Shown in pieces: positions 20,071-29,333 of a stretch of DNA of 64,000 nucleotides. The notes beneath the pieces were generated by a model. It had not been told where the DNA came from, did not search any database, and worked only from the letters and a program-made list of their open reading frames with translations. Origin of the DNA: Betaproteobacteria bacterium Ga0077526 (GTDB lineage Bacteria; Pseudomonadota; Gammaproteobacteria; Burkholderiales; Ga0077523); contig LNDV01000012.1 in NCBI GenBank assembly GCA_001464765.1, positions 1 through 64,000 of the forward strand, read 5' to 3'. The translations under genes were made by a program, and so were the position numbers. Numbering within the stretch: the first letter of the stretch is position 1; every line of letters begins with the position of its first letter.

Positions 20071-21033
20071 TCAGGCTCCGCCTCCCGTGGTGAAAAGTCG
20101 CCGTTCGAACAGGCGCCGCGGGATCATGCAGCCGACCACCCAGTTGGGCTGATCGACGATTTCGTGGATGCGCAGCTCGCCGATCATCCCGAGCATCGCG
20201 TAGGCCTCGTAAGGCTCGATGACGAGGTGCGCGGCGATCGCCTCGACCGCGTGACGCGTCGCATCGCGGGAGGCCTGGAACAGGTCCGGGCCGATGCCCA
20301 GGAAGTCGCGGTACTCCGTCTCCACGAATCGCGCGGTGGAGATGTCGAGCACCGGTGCTCGCAGTGCCTGTCCCTTGTTGACCTTGACCCGCACCGTCGC
20401 CGTCATCGGCGCTTCGATGGCAGTACCGGAGATCTCGCCCTCGCCCTGGATCGCGTGGCCGTCGCCGCCGGAGAGAAGTGCCCCCGGATTGAAGACCGGA
20501 AGGTGGATGGTGGCGCCCGGCATGAGGTAGCGCACGTCAATGTTGCCGCCGGCCACGGTCGGGGCGATGGAGGGAAACTCGCCGGGCAGCTGGGGCGCCA
20601 CGCCCAGCACGCCCATCATCGGCCGCAGCGGAAAGGGAATGCCGTAGAGATCGATGTGGCCGCGCGTCAGGTCGAAGCTGCGGTAGTACGGCACGGGGAA
20701 TTCGTCGGCCAGCAGCCCGAAGCCGGTCAGCAGTCCGCTCCAGCCCCAGGGCGCCATGGCGATATCCAGAACTTCCACCGACAGCGAATCGCCGGGTTCT
20801 GCGCCCTCGACGTAGATCGGGCCGCACAGCGGGTCGAGCATGCCGAAGTCGACGCGGGCGATGTCCTCCGACGTTGAGTTCGGACCCAGCATGCCGTTCG
20901 AGGCATCCGGGCAGGTCATCGTCACGATCGAGCCGGATGCCACCGTGTGAGCGGGCGGCAGCGAGCGGTCCCAGTGCTTGTGGAGGCTCGTGCAGTGCAC
21001 GCTGTGGACGTGGCCGTGAGAGGGGTGACTCAT
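20071..21033 (-). CDS. Acetamidase/formamidase family protein
   Basis: 320 aa from ATG 21033; the open frame upstream to 21297 runs through repeat elements and is not coding. FmdA/AmdA-fold marks: 'GPIYVEGAEPGDSLSVEVLDI' (core beta motif), 'GHIDLYGIPFPLRPMMGVLGVAP' and the Gly-rich 'LLSGGDGHAIQGEGEISGTAIE' that holds the conserved metal/catalytic Asp-His-Glu. The reaction would hydrolyse a short amide to ammonia and an acid. With the binding protein just downstream, it likely forms a small nitrogen-acquisition unit. Confidence 0.88.
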   Translation of the reverse strand: MSHPSHGHVHSVHCTSLHKHWDRSLPPAHTVASGSIVTMTCPDASNGMLGPNSTSEDIARVDFGMLDPLCGPIYVEGAEPGDSLSVEVLDIAMAPWGWSGLLTGFGLLADEFPVPYYRSFDLTRGHIDLYGIPFPLRPMMGVLGVAPQLPGEFPSIAPTVAGGNIDVRYLMPGATIHLPVFNPGALLSGGDGHAIQGEGEISGTAIEAPMTATVRVKVNKGQALRAPVLDISTARFVETEYRDFLGIGPDLFQASRDATRHAVEAIAAHLVIEPYEAYAMLGMIGELRIHEIVDQPNWVVGCMIPRRLFERRLFTTGGGA

Positions 21034-21171
21034 GGGGGCGTAAGGGCTCCTGACGACTGGTGCTCGGGACTGCGACACCCGGACGGTACCCCGGAGCAGG
21101 CGCTGCGGCTTGGAGAAATCGGGCAGGTTTGGACAGATTCGGCGAAGCAGCGCGGCGCGCCCCGCAGTCGC

Positions 21172-21320
21172 GTAGCCCGGGCTCTGCCCGGAGGTGGTGA
21201 CTGTCTCGGTCCATGATGCATCAATTCTAGACCTGACCCCGATGTGCGTAGCCCGGGCTTCGCCCGGGACCGGGGACTTTCTCGATTCGCGATGCATCTT
21301 TTCTAGACCTGACCCCGGTG
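21172..21320. repeat. Tandem pair of 76-bp GTAGCCCGGG/CTAGACCTGACCCC elements
   Basis: Two units start at GTAGCCCGGGC (21172 and 21248), spaced exactly 76 bp. Each has a GCCCGGGC-type hairpin, then GATGCATC (21215 and 21291), then (A/T)TTCTAGACCTGACCCC ending at 21240 and 21316. The second half matches the pair at 33934-34022. The left end shares GTAGCCCGG with the 1670-2099 array. Features resemble REP-type elements mobilised by RAYT transposases; no such gene is in the window. The rest of the gene-free stretch 21034-21489 shows nothing else recognisable apart from the PEP-CTERM gene's ribosome-binding site. Confidence 0.8.
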
Positions 21321-21489
21321 GGGAATGCGCAGTGCATGACCCAGCAGTGCATGGCGCGAGGCAGACGGCATTCTTCCCGGAGCGTAGAGTGCCTCGGCGT
21401 TTCTCCTTTGCGGACGGCGTGAAAGTCGGAATTCCGTGTGCGGGGAGGAGACGCAGCTGTCACTTCCACCTTCCATCGAGGAGCATCCC

Positions 21490-22167
21490 ATGCGTCGCCT
21501 TCTTTCCTTCGTCGTCGCCGTCTTCCTGTCCACGCCGGTTTTCGCCATGGACATCGACTACTACCTGAAGCTCGTTCCCGCGGAATCGGACCCGACGGCA
21601 TTCTTCGAGATCGACTCCTTCACGTTCGGTGCGAAGAACCCGACCAACGTCGGGTCATCGACCGGCGGAGGCACGTCCGGCAAGGTCCGATTCGAATCGC
21701 TGAACATCGTGAAGTCCGTGGACTCTGCCTCCGGCCTCCTGTTCAAGTCGCTCGCCCAGGGCAGATTTTTTGAGTCGATGCGGCTGGATGTCGTCGAGCG
21801 CGGCAAGACTGTACCGTTCATGACCTACTTCTTCGCGGTGGCGCTGGTGGAGTCCATCGACGTCACGGCGGGCGGCGACGAGCTGCCCAAGGAAGCCCTG
21901 AGCTTCGAGTACGGTGCGCACAGGCTCGTCGTGAACCGCGTCCTGCCGGACGGCAGGACCGAAGTCATCTCGGACGCCGGCTGGGATCGCGTTGACAATA
22001 CGGCAACGGTACCCCCGTCGATCGGGGGTGTGTACTCGCCCAAGTTCCTGCCGGCCGTCTCGGGAGGCGTGTCGCCCGTCGTCGCGGTGCCGGAGCCCAC
22101 GACCTGGGCGCTTCTCGCAGGCGGGCTGGGGTTCGTCGCCCTGGCGGCACGACGCCGTCGCGCTTGA
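21490..22167 (+). CDS. PEP-CTERM-anchored protein with an Hcp-like (T6SS tube) domain
   Basis: 225 aa from ATG 21490 (GAGGAG site 7 nt upstream). A signal peptide (residues 1-19, 'LLSFVVAVFLSTPVFAM') is followed by 'DIDYYLKLVPAESD', 'EIDSFTFGAKNP', 'GGGTSGKVRFESLNIVKSVD' and 'LFKSLAQGRFFESMRLDVVE', which follow the Hcp1/T6SS_HCP family pattern strand by strand. The C terminus is a textbook PEP-CTERM tag: 'VPEPTTWALLAGG', a hydrophobic helix, then 'RRRRA'. Exosortase should remove the tag, leaving an exported Hcp-like module in the exopolysaccharide-associated fraction. A secretion-tube role is unlikely because true Hcp has no signal peptide. A strong terminator follows. Confidence 0.8.
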   Translation: MRRLLSFVVAVFLSTPVFAMDIDYYLKLVPAESDPTAFFEIDSFTFGAKNPTNVGSSTGGGTSGKVRFESLNIVKSVDSASGLLFKSLAQGRFFESMRLDVVERGKTVPFMTYFFAVALVESIDVTAGGDELPKEALSFEYGAHRLVVNRVLPDGRTEVISDAGWDRVDNTATVPPSIGGVYSPKFLPAVSGGVSPVVAVPEPTTWALLAGGLGFVALAARRRRA

Positions 22168-22192
22168 TGTCGCGGTAGTCGCAGAGCAGGGC

Positions 22193-22227
22193 CCGCCTGA
22201 CCGGCGCGATCCGCTCCGGTCAGGCGG
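22193..22227 (+). terminator. Terminator hairpin after the PEP-CTERM gene
   Basis: A perfect 12-bp stem, CCGCCTGACCGG (22193-22204) with CCGGTCAGGCGG (22216-22227), enclosing an 11-nt loop and followed by ACTTTCC. The stem is strong but the T-run is short. It starts 25 nt after the stop codon at 22167. Confidence 0.7.
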
Positions 22228-22446
22228 ACTTTCCTCACGGCCGCTGCGGTGGGCGTATCGGGTCCCCGGGGCCGGCTGCGCATCGCCCGGTATTGAGTGC
22301 CCGTGCCATCCCCGCGGCGATTCGTTGCCAATACGTAAGCTCCGACGGCGTATCGTTCTCCCGAGATCGCTCGCACCCCGCGGGGAGGGGGTGCGCCCGT
22401 CCGTCCGACGAATCGATCCGCCATTGCTGGGCGTCTACAGGAGACC

Positions 22447-25400
22447 ATGTCCAAAGGGCCGGGACTCGCCAAGCTGAGCCGTCCGCGACTGCGCCATGCC
22501 GTCGCGAGGGAGCGGCTTTTCCGGGCGCTGGACGATCTGCGGGCCGCACCGCTCGTCTGGCTCGCCGGCCCGCCGGGCGCGGGCAAGACCTCGCTGGTCG
22601 GCAGCTATCTCGAAGCCCGTCGCCAGCCCTTCGTCTGGTACCAGGTGGACGCCGGGGACGCCGACCCCGCCGCCTTCTTCGACTATCTTCGCCGCACGGG
22701 CGACGCCAAGGCGGCAATGCCGCGGTTCCTTCCCGAGCACGGGCACGATCTCCCTGCCTTCACGAGACTCTTCTTCCGGCAGTTCTTCGGTTCGATCGCC
22801 CCGGACACGATCGTCGTCTTCGACAACTTCCAGGAGGCCGCGGACGCCAGCCTGGCGGCAATCCTGCGGGATGCCCAGGCCGAAATTCCCCACGGCATCA
22901 CCGTGCTGGTGGTGAGCCGGGTCGAGCCGCCGCCCGACTTCGCGGAGCTTGCCGCCCGGGAGGCGATGGGCGTCCTGGGCTGGGAGGAACTCAAGCTGAC
23001 GCTCGACGAGACCCGCGCCATGGCGGGTCTGAAGGGCGTCGCGGAAGACTGGATTGTCCAGGCGCTCCACCAGCACGCTGCCGGGTGGGCGGCGGGCGTC
23101 ACGCTCATGCTCGAACGGCTGAAGCGTGCGGGCAGCGGGACGGGCACGCTGCCGTCCGATACGCGGGAATCGGTCTTCAACTACTTCGCGAGCCTCATCT
23201 TCGATCAGAGCCCGGAGGCCACCCAGCGGACGCTGCTCGCGCTCGCCTTTGTCCCGCGTACGACGCCCTCGCTCGCGCAGCACCTGAGCGGCAACGAGGA
23301 GGCGGGAAAACTGCTCGAATGGCTGCACCGGCGCAATCTCTTTACCGACCGCCGGCCGGGTGCCGAGCCCGTCTACCAGTTCCATGCGCTGTTCCAGGCC
23401 TTCCTCCGAGAGAAGGCCGCCGCGCTGCTGTCGGCGGAAGATCGGCTTGGAGCCATGCGTCGGGCCGGCCTGGCGCTGTCGGAACAGGGCGAGATCGAAG
23501 CCGCCCGCGCCGTGCTCGCGCAGGCCGGGTGCTGGAGCGAGGTCGCCGCACTCATTCTCGGATCCGCCGAGGCGCTGCTCGAAAGTGGTCGGTGGCAGAC
23601 CCTGTCGGGCTGGATCACGGGGATGCCGGAGGCTGTTCGCCAGGCCGACCCGTGGCTGGACTACTGGATGGCGCACGCCGTTGCCCAGATCGACCCGCGG
23701 ACGGCGAGCGGACTCTTCGAGACGGTCCACCGGCGCTTCGCGGACGGCGGCATTCGTACGGGGGCACTGCTTTGTCTCGCGGCCCTGGTGAACGCGTGCG
23801 TTCTCGACCACTTCGACTACAAGACAGTCGACCGGTGGCTGGATCCTCTGGCGAACGCGCTGGAGGCCGACGCGGACTCGCTGGTCGGCGACAAGGCACT
23901 GATCGCCTGGAGTGCCCTGGTGGTCGGTGCGCACTGCGTCCGCCCCTGGCATCCGAGCATCGGGGTTGGCTTGACAAGGCTGGAGGCCTTGCTCCTCAAT
24001 CACCGCCATCCGAACGCCGCGCTTGCTGCAGCCGGCGCATTGCTCGAGGCGAGTTCCAGCACTTCACGGATGGACCTTGCCGAACGCTTTCTGGAAGGCA
24101 TCCTTGCGAGCGCGCGCGATCCCCGGGCCAGCCCCGCGTCGGCGGGTTGGGCGATGTTCCAGGTGGCGCACAACCGGTTCCTGATGGGCGCCTACGAGGA
24201 GTCCCTCGCGCTGTTCGACGAGGTCTGGACGCTGGCACAGCGACATGGCCTGCGTCGCGTGCTCACGAGCTCCATGACCCACCGGTTCGCGGTGGAGTTC
24301 CGGATTCTCGATCCCTCCGATCTCGGGGACGCGCTGGCGCGAATCGAAGCGCTGCCCCGGTCCGAAGCCCCGATGTCGCGCGCGCTGCTCGCCTGCTACC
24401 GGGCGCGGTTCGCACTGGTCCAGGGGCATTGGCAGACAGCGGCAGACCATGCCGAGGTGTCCGACGCCGCCATCCTGGAGGCCGGGGCGCCCCATCACGA
24501 AATGATCTACGGCCTCATCAATGGCGAGATGCTGCTCCGCGCCGGGCGGACCGATCGCGCAAGGGAGTTGGTCGCACGGGCCCGGGACATCATCGAACGA
24601 AGGGCGTCCCACGCGGCGCACCTGCCCAGTTTGCTCCTCGTGGAGGCCTGGCTCGCGGAGGCGGACGGGCGACTCGACGATCGCCGCGAACTGCTGCGCG
24701 AGGCGCTCCGGCTGTCTCAGGTGGATTACGGCTGGTGCCAGATGCGCTACGTCGAGGCCACCACGGCCCACATGTTCCGCGTCGCGCTGGAGCAAGACAT
24801 CGAGGCCGATGCCGCACGGAGCATCATCCGGCGTTTCCGTCTGCGCTCCCGGGAAACGGACGGGCCCGAGTGGCCGTGGCCCGTGAAGGTGTTCACGCTC
24901 GGCCGCTTCGAGGTGCAGCTGAATGACCGGCCGCTGGCGTTCGGGCACAAGACGCCCAAGAAGTCGCTGTCGCTGCTCAAGGCGCTGGTGGCCTTCGGTC
25001 CGCGCGAGGTGCCCGAGCAGGTGCTGGTCGATGCGCTGTGGCCGGACGAGGACGGCGATGCCGGACACAAGGCACTCAGCGTGACGCTGCTGCGGCTTCG
25101 GCGGCTGTTCGACGATCACGATGTCGTGCGGCTGCAGGGGGGCAAGCTGTCGCTCGACCGCCAGAAGTGCTGGGTGGACGCGTGGAGCTTCGAGCGGAGC
25201 GTCGGCAGCCTTCGGCTGGACGGGGCCTGTGACGGGACGGGGGTCTACCTGCTCGAGCGGGCACTGCGCACCTATGCGGGCCCCTTCCTTGCGGACGACG
25301 TGGACGAAAGCTGGTGCGCCGGCGTCCGGGAACGTCTGCAGGCGAAGTACATCCACGCGCTGGGGTATCTCGGGCGCCATCTCGAAGCGCAGCAGCGTTG

Positions 25401-25632
25401 CGAGGAGGCGATCGCCTGGTACCAGCGGGGCCTCGACGCCGACCCGCTGGTCGAGACTTTCTACCAGGGTCTGATGCGGTGCCATCACGCGTCCGGCCGG
25501 CGCACGGAAGGCATCCAGGCCTACCGCCGGCTGGAGCGTCTGCTGTCGATCTCGCTCGGAGTCCGGCCTTCGACGCAGAGCATGCATCTGCACCAGGCGC
25601 TGCGCGACGAGTCGGGCGCGGCGAGGACCTGA
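22447..25632 (+). CDS. Giant STAND ATPase/BTAD transcriptional regulator (MalT-like)
   Basis: 1061 aa. Walker A 'GPPGAGKTS' (41-49), Walker B-like 'TIVVFDN' near 120, a long TPR-like helical region (about 330-800), a winged helix starting at 'TLGRFEVQLNDRPLAFGHKT', and a BTAD ending in 'FYQGLMRCHHASGRR' and 'LGVRPST'. It has the same layout as the regulator at 6816-10097 and as the fragment at 1-813, so the window holds three paralogues. The N-terminal 'RPRLRHAVARERLFRALDD' aligns with 'RLPPVAARERLIRRLDD' of the first. It sits 279 bp after the Hcp-like PEP-CTERM gene; whether it controls that gene is not known. Confidence 0.87.
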   Translation: MSKGPGLAKLSRPRLRHAVARERLFRALDDLRAAPLVWLAGPPGAGKTSLVGSYLEARRQPFVWYQVDAGDADPAAFFDYLRRTGDAKAAMPRFLPEHGHDLPAFTRLFFRQFFGSIAPDTIVVFDNFQEAADASLAAILRDAQAEIPHGITVLVVSRVEPPPDFAELAAREAMGVLGWEELKLTLDETRAMAGLKGVAEDWIVQALHQHAAGWAAGVTLMLERLKRAGSGTGTLPSDTRESVFNYFASLIFDQSPEATQRTLLALAFVPRTTPSLAQHLSGNEEAGKLLEWLHRRNLFTDRRPGAEPVYQFHALFQAFLREKAAALLSAEDRLGAMRRAGLALSEQGEIEAARAVLAQAGCWSEVAALILGSAEALLESGRWQTLSGWITGMPEAVRQADPWLDYWMAHAVAQIDPRTASGLFETVHRRFADGGIRTGALLCLAALVNACVLDHFDYKTVDRWLDPLANALEADADSLVGDKALIAWSALVVGAHCVRPWHPSIGVGLTRLEALLLNHRHPNAALAAAGALLEASSSTSRMDLAERFLEGILASARDPRASPASAGWAMFQVAHNRFLMGAYEESLALFDEVWTLAQRHGLRRVLTSSMTHRFAVEFRILDPSDLGDALARIEALPRSEAPMSRALLACYRARFALVQGHWQTAADHAEVSDAAILEAGAPHHEMIYGLINGEMLLRAGRTDRARELVARARDIIERRASHAAHLPSLLLVEAWLAEADGRLDDRRELLREALRLSQVDYGWCQMRYVEATTAHMFRVALEQDIEADAARSIIRRFRLRSRETDGPEWPWPVKVFTLGRFEVQLNDRPLAFGHKTPKKSLSLLKALVAFGPREVPEQVLVDALWPDEDGDAGHKALSVTLLRLRRLFDDHDVVRLQGGKLSLDRQKCWVDAWSFERSVGSLRLDGACDGTGVYLLERALRTYAGPFLADDVDESWCAGVRERLQAKYIHALGYLGRHLEAQQRCEEAIAWYQRGLDADPLVETFYQGLMRCHHASGRRTEGIQAYRRLERLLSISLGVRPSTQSMHLHQALRDESGAART

Positions 25633-25843
25633 CCGGCGTTGGCGGAACGGGCCACGCCTCGCGTGACGTTCGGTTGCGCGGGATTCCCGTTGCTCCGCGA
25701 GACCGGGGTGTTTATCCTCCCGGGACCTCTCTGCGCGCGCCGGTTCGGCCCTGGTCCGGAAACTGTTAGGGCAGTGCCGACCCGACCGTGTGAGCGGGCT
25801 GCCCCCTGACCCGAAACGTTCCCGATCCCCGGAGACCTGCCCC

Positions 25844-27472
25844 ATGCCCCGCATTGCCCGTCCCGAAGCCGCCTCCGCGTTCCGCGTGTCCGCCGCGACC
25901 AGCAGTATTGCTGCCGCCGTTCTGGCACTGACCCTCGGCGCCTGCTCCAAGGAGGAGCCGCCGGCGCCCCCGACCGGTGCGGAAACCAAGGCGGCGCCGG
26001 CGGTGCCGGCCGGGCCCAAGCGCGGCGGCACGCTCATCTTCGCCCGCCCCGAGGAGCCCGCGACGATGGACCCGTACATTCCCAACGACAACGGGTCCAT
26101 CTATGCGATCGAGCAGGTGTGCGACTCGCTGGTGGAGCCCGATGCCACCGGCGACGGGCTGCGCCCCGGCGTGGCGGAATCGTGGGAGGTCTCCGAGGAC
26201 ACGCTCATTTACACGTTCAAGTTGCGGGACACCAAGTTCAGCAACGGCAAGCCGGTGACGGCGGCGGACGTGCTGTTCTCGCTCCGGAAGGCCTCTGCCG
26301 AATCCGCGCCGCTCGGCTTCCTGTTTGCGCCAATCAAGGTCCTGGAGGCCGTGGACGACAAGACGGTGAAGATCACGCTCAAGCAGCCCTACGCGCCGTT
26401 TCTGTCGGCGCTGTCGGCTTATGGTGCTGCAATCGTCTCGAAGGAGGCCTACGAGGCCGGGGCGGAAGCCTTCGGGCAGAAGCCGGTGTGCACGGGGCCC
26501 TTCGTCGTGGAGGAATACGCGCGCGGCACGCGGCTCGTCCTGGCGAAGAACCCGGACTACTGGGAGAAGGGCACGGATGGCCAGCCGATCCCGTATGTCG
26601 ACAAGGTGGAGATCCGCTACGTGGCGGACAGCAACGCCCGCGTTCTCGGCATGAAGAACGGCGACTTCGATGCGATCGCCTCCGTACCCTACAACCAGGC
26701 AGAGTCGCTGAAGGCCGCCTCCGACATCAAGCTGGAAGAAGTGCCCATCTTCCGGCTCGACTACGTCTACACGAACCACAAGGCGAAGCCGCTGGACAAC
26801 AAGGACCTGCGCCTCGCGCTCAATCATGCGGCGGACCGCGAGGCCATCATGAAGGTCGTGTTCTTCGGCTACGGGACGATTCCCAACTCCTACATGCCGA
26901 AGGTCAACTTCCATTCCGATGCCGTCGAGAAGATCCCCTATGACCTCGAGAAGGCCAAGGCCCTGGTGAAGTCCTCCGGCTACAAGGGGCAGACCCTCAA
27001 GCTCATGGTGGACACGGGCAACGCGCCGTCCAAGCAGATCGCCACCATCTTGCAGCAGGGCTGGACGGAAGCCGGGCTCAAGGTGGAGATCGTGGAGTTC
27101 GACGTCGGCACGGCCTTCGACATGAGCAGCAAGGGCAACTACATGCTGTACGTGAGCTACATCACGAGCGACATCAACGACACGGACGAGCTCGCCACGC
27201 TGCAGGCCGACGGCCGCGGCAGCAGCAAGGCGTTCTTCTCCAACTATCGCAACGATGCCGTGGGCAAGATGCTGGACGACGCCCGCAAGGAGGCCGATCC
27301 GGCCAAGCGTGCCGAGCTCTACGCCAAGGTGCAGGACACCGTGTACCACGACGGCTACAGCATCCCGCTCAACTTCGCGCCGATGCTGAATGCCTACCAC
27401 GGCCAGCTCGAAGGCTGGAAGACCGCCAAGAACGGCTGGTGGTGGCTGAAGGACGTCATCCGCAACAAGTGA
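25844..27472 (+). CDS. Peptide ABC transporter, substrate-binding lipoprotein
   Basis: 542 aa from ATG 25844 with GGAGA 8 nt upstream. The signal peptide ends in the lipobox 'LGAC' (Cys lipidation), then a Pro/Ala linker and the family-5 solute-binding fold: 'RGGTLIFARPEEPATMDPY', 'VCDSLVE', 'LRPGVAESWEVSEDTLIYTF' and 'NKDLRLALNHAADREAI'. This is an Opp/Dpp-type peptide binder. It opens an operon of two permeases, two ATPases, a C69 dipeptidase and D-serine dehydratase (25844-33902) in which nearly all genes overlap. Confidence 0.93.
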   Translation: MPRIARPEAASAFRVSAATSSIAAAVLALTLGACSKEEPPAPPTGAETKAAPAVPAGPKRGGTLIFARPEEPATMDPYIPNDNGSIYAIEQVCDSLVEPDATGDGLRPGVAESWEVSEDTLIYTFKLRDTKFSNGKPVTAADVLFSLRKASAESAPLGFLFAPIKVLEAVDDKTVKITLKQPYAPFLSALSAYGAAIVSKEAYEAGAEAFGQKPVCTGPFVVEEYARGTRLVLAKNPDYWEKGTDGQPIPYVDKVEIRYVADSNARVLGMKNGDFDAIASVPYNQAESLKAASDIKLEEVPIFRLDYVYTNHKAKPLDNKDLRLALNHAADREAIMKVVFFGYGTIPNSYMPKVNFHSDAVEKIPYDLEKAKALVKSSGYKGQTLKLMVDTGNAPSKQIATILQQGWTEAGLKVEIVEFDVGTAFDMSSKGNYMLYVSYITSDINDTDELATLQADGRGSSKAFFSNYRNDAVGKMLDDARKEADPAKRAELYAKVQDTVYHDGYSIPLNFAPMLNAYHGQLEGWKTAKNGWWWLKDVIRNK

Positions 27473-27513
27473 TGGTCTGAGGGCGGCGCCTCCGGGCGCC
27501 GCCGAGCGCGATC

Positions 27514-28452
27514 ATGTGGGTCCTTCGCTTCACCGCCACGCGGCTGCTGCAGGCCGTGCCGGTCCTGCTCGGGGTGACGCTCGTCGCGTTCCTCGCGATC
27601 CACTTCGTCCCCGGCGATCCCGTGCGCATCATGCTGCAGGGGCGGGCGAGCGAGGCGGCCGTCGCCGAGGTCTACGCGAAGCTCGGCATGGACAAGCCGC
27701 TGCTCGTGCAGTACGCCCGGTTCGTGGGCAAGGCGCTCACGGGTGACCTCGGCACGTCGATCATCCAGCGGGCGCCGGTGTCCGCCATCGTGTGGGAACG
27801 CTTCGTTCCTTCGGTGTTCCTGCTGGCGTACGCGACGATCCTGTCGGTGTTGCTCGCAGTACCGCTCGCGGTATGGGCTGCCGCGAGGCGACAGCGCTTC
27901 GCCGACCACGCGATCCGCCTGATCGGCACGGTAAGCTTTGCGATGCCGTCCTTCTGGATCGGGCTCATCCTCATCCTGTTCTTCGGGCTCACGCTCAAGT
28001 GGTTTCCCATCGCGGGCTTCGGGCGGGGCTTCGTCGGCCATCTGCATCACCTGTTCCTGCCGGCGCTCACGATTGCGCTCTTCCTCGGACCGCTGCTCAT
28101 CCAGTCTCTGCGCGCCGCCATGCTCGATGCGATGACTGCCGAGCACGTGGAAGTGGCCCGAGCCAAGGGCTTGTCGGAGGCGCGCATCCTGTTCAAGTAC
28201 GTCCTGCGCGCGGCGGCGATTCCGGTCATCACGATCCTCGCGGTCAACATCGGCTGGCTCATCAGCGGCAGCGTGGTCGTGGAGTCCGTCTTTTCGGTCG
28301 CGGGGCTCGGCATGCTGCTGGTCCACGCGGTGTCGACGCGCGACTACCCGGTGATCCAGGGGCTCACCGTCGTCTTCGCGCTGCTGGTCCTGGCGGTGAG
28401 TCTCCTCGCGGATCTCGCCCATGCGCTCATCGACCGTCGGGTGCGGCCGTGA
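27514..28452 (+). CDS. Peptide ABC transporter permease, DppB-like
   Basis: 312 aa with six predicted membrane helices. Marks: N-terminal 'LLGVTLVAFLAIHFVPGDPV' (DppB/OppB signature), 'LGTSIIQRAPVSAIV' and the EAA loop 'EHVEVARAKGLSEARILFKY' that contacts the ATPase. Begins 41 bp after the binding-protein gene and overlaps the next permease by GTGA. Confidence 0.93.
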   Translation: MWVLRFTATRLLQAVPVLLGVTLVAFLAIHFVPGDPVRIMLQGRASEAAVAEVYAKLGMDKPLLVQYARFVGKALTGDLGTSIIQRAPVSAIVWERFVPSVFLLAYATILSVLLAVPLAVWAAARRQRFADHAIRLIGTVSFAMPSFWIGLILILFFGLTLKWFPIAGFGRGFVGHLHHLFLPALTIALFLGPLLIQSLRAAMLDAMTAEHVEVARAKGLSEARILFKYVLRAAAIPVITILAVNIGWLISGSVVVESVFSVAGLGMLLVHAVSTRDYPVIQGLTVVFALLVLAVSLLADLAHALIDRRVRP

Positions 28453-29333
28453 GCGCGGCACTACCCTCCATCGACGAGGAAACCACGCGGTCTGGCGCGG
28501 GCGTCATCGCGGAATGGGGGCGGTGGTCGACCTCGCTCCGAATCGGTCTCGTTCTCGTGGCGCTGATCGTCGCGGCCGGCGTGTTCGCGCCGTGGCTGAC
28601 GCCCTACGACCCGCTCAGGCAGGACTACGGGGCCGCGCTGCAGGCCCCGAATGCCGCCCACTGGTTCGGCACCGATTCCCTGGGGCGCGACATCTTCACG
28701 CGGTCGCTGTTCGCGATCCGCACCGATCTCGTCATCGGGTTCTGGACCACCTACGTCCCCATGCTGATGGGTGTGCTGCTGGGCGCGTGGGCCGGACTGC
28801 GCCGCGGCTGGTTCGATACCGTGCTGATGCGCGTGATCGACACTGCGCTCGCCTTTCCGTTTCTTGTGCTGATCATCGTCATCCTCGCGATCCTCGGGCC
28901 GGGCACACAGAACATCTACATCGCCGTGTTCCTCGTGGGCTGGACGATGTACGCGCGGCTCGCGCGGGCCGAGATGCTGGTGGAGGCGGGCAAGGACTAC
29001 GTGCTCGCAGCGCGTACTCTAGGCTTTCCGTCCTGGCGCATTCTGCTCAGGCATGCGCTGCCGAACATCATCAATTCGTCGATCGTGTTCTCGATGTCCG
29101 ACTTCGTGCTGAACATCCTGCTCGTGTCGGGGCTCAGCTTCCTAGGGCTCGGCGTGCCGGCGCCGACCCCGGAGTGGGGCGCGATGGTCGCGGAGGGCAA
29201 GGACTTCATGCAGCAGGCGTGGTGGATCAGCACGCTGCCCGGACTGATGATCGTCCTCACGGGCGTCGCGCTCGCGCTCGTGGGCGACGGCCTCACCCAT
29301 CGACTCGGAGACCGGCATGTCACCGGACACTGA
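28449..29333 (+). CDS. Peptide ABC transporter permease, DppC-like
   Basis: 294 aa starting at GTG 28449, which overlaps the previous stop (GTGA). An N-terminal helix is followed by 'HWFGTDSLGRDIFTRSLFAIR', the DppC/OppC signature, five further helices, and an EAA loop 'DYVLAARTLGFPSWRIL'. The 3' end overlaps the first ATPase gene by 17 bp, so the five transporter genes are coupled. Confidence 0.92.
   Translation: MSAALPSIDEETTRSGAGVIAEWGRWSTSLRIGLVLVALIVAAGVFAPWLTPYDPLRQDYGAALQAPNAAHWFGTDSLGRDIFTRSLFAIRTDLVIGFWTTYVPMLMGVLLGAWAGLRRGWFDTVLMRVIDTALAFPFLVLIIVILAILGPGTQNIYIAVFLVGWTMYARLARAEMLVEAGKDYVLAARTLGFPSWRILLRHALPNIINSSIVFSMSDFVLNILLVSGLSFLGLGVPAPTPEWGAMVAEGKDFMQQAWWISTLPGLMIVLTGVALALVGDGLTHRLGDRHVTGH

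Noticed and set aside
21034-21297. N-terminal extension of the acetamidase (to 408 aa)
   Set aside because: It reads through two repeat elements; family similarity starts at ATG 21033.
24064-26100. 678-aa minus-strand frame
   Set aside because: Antisense to the giant regulator and to the start of the peptide-binding protein gene; composition typical of a GC-rich shadow frame.
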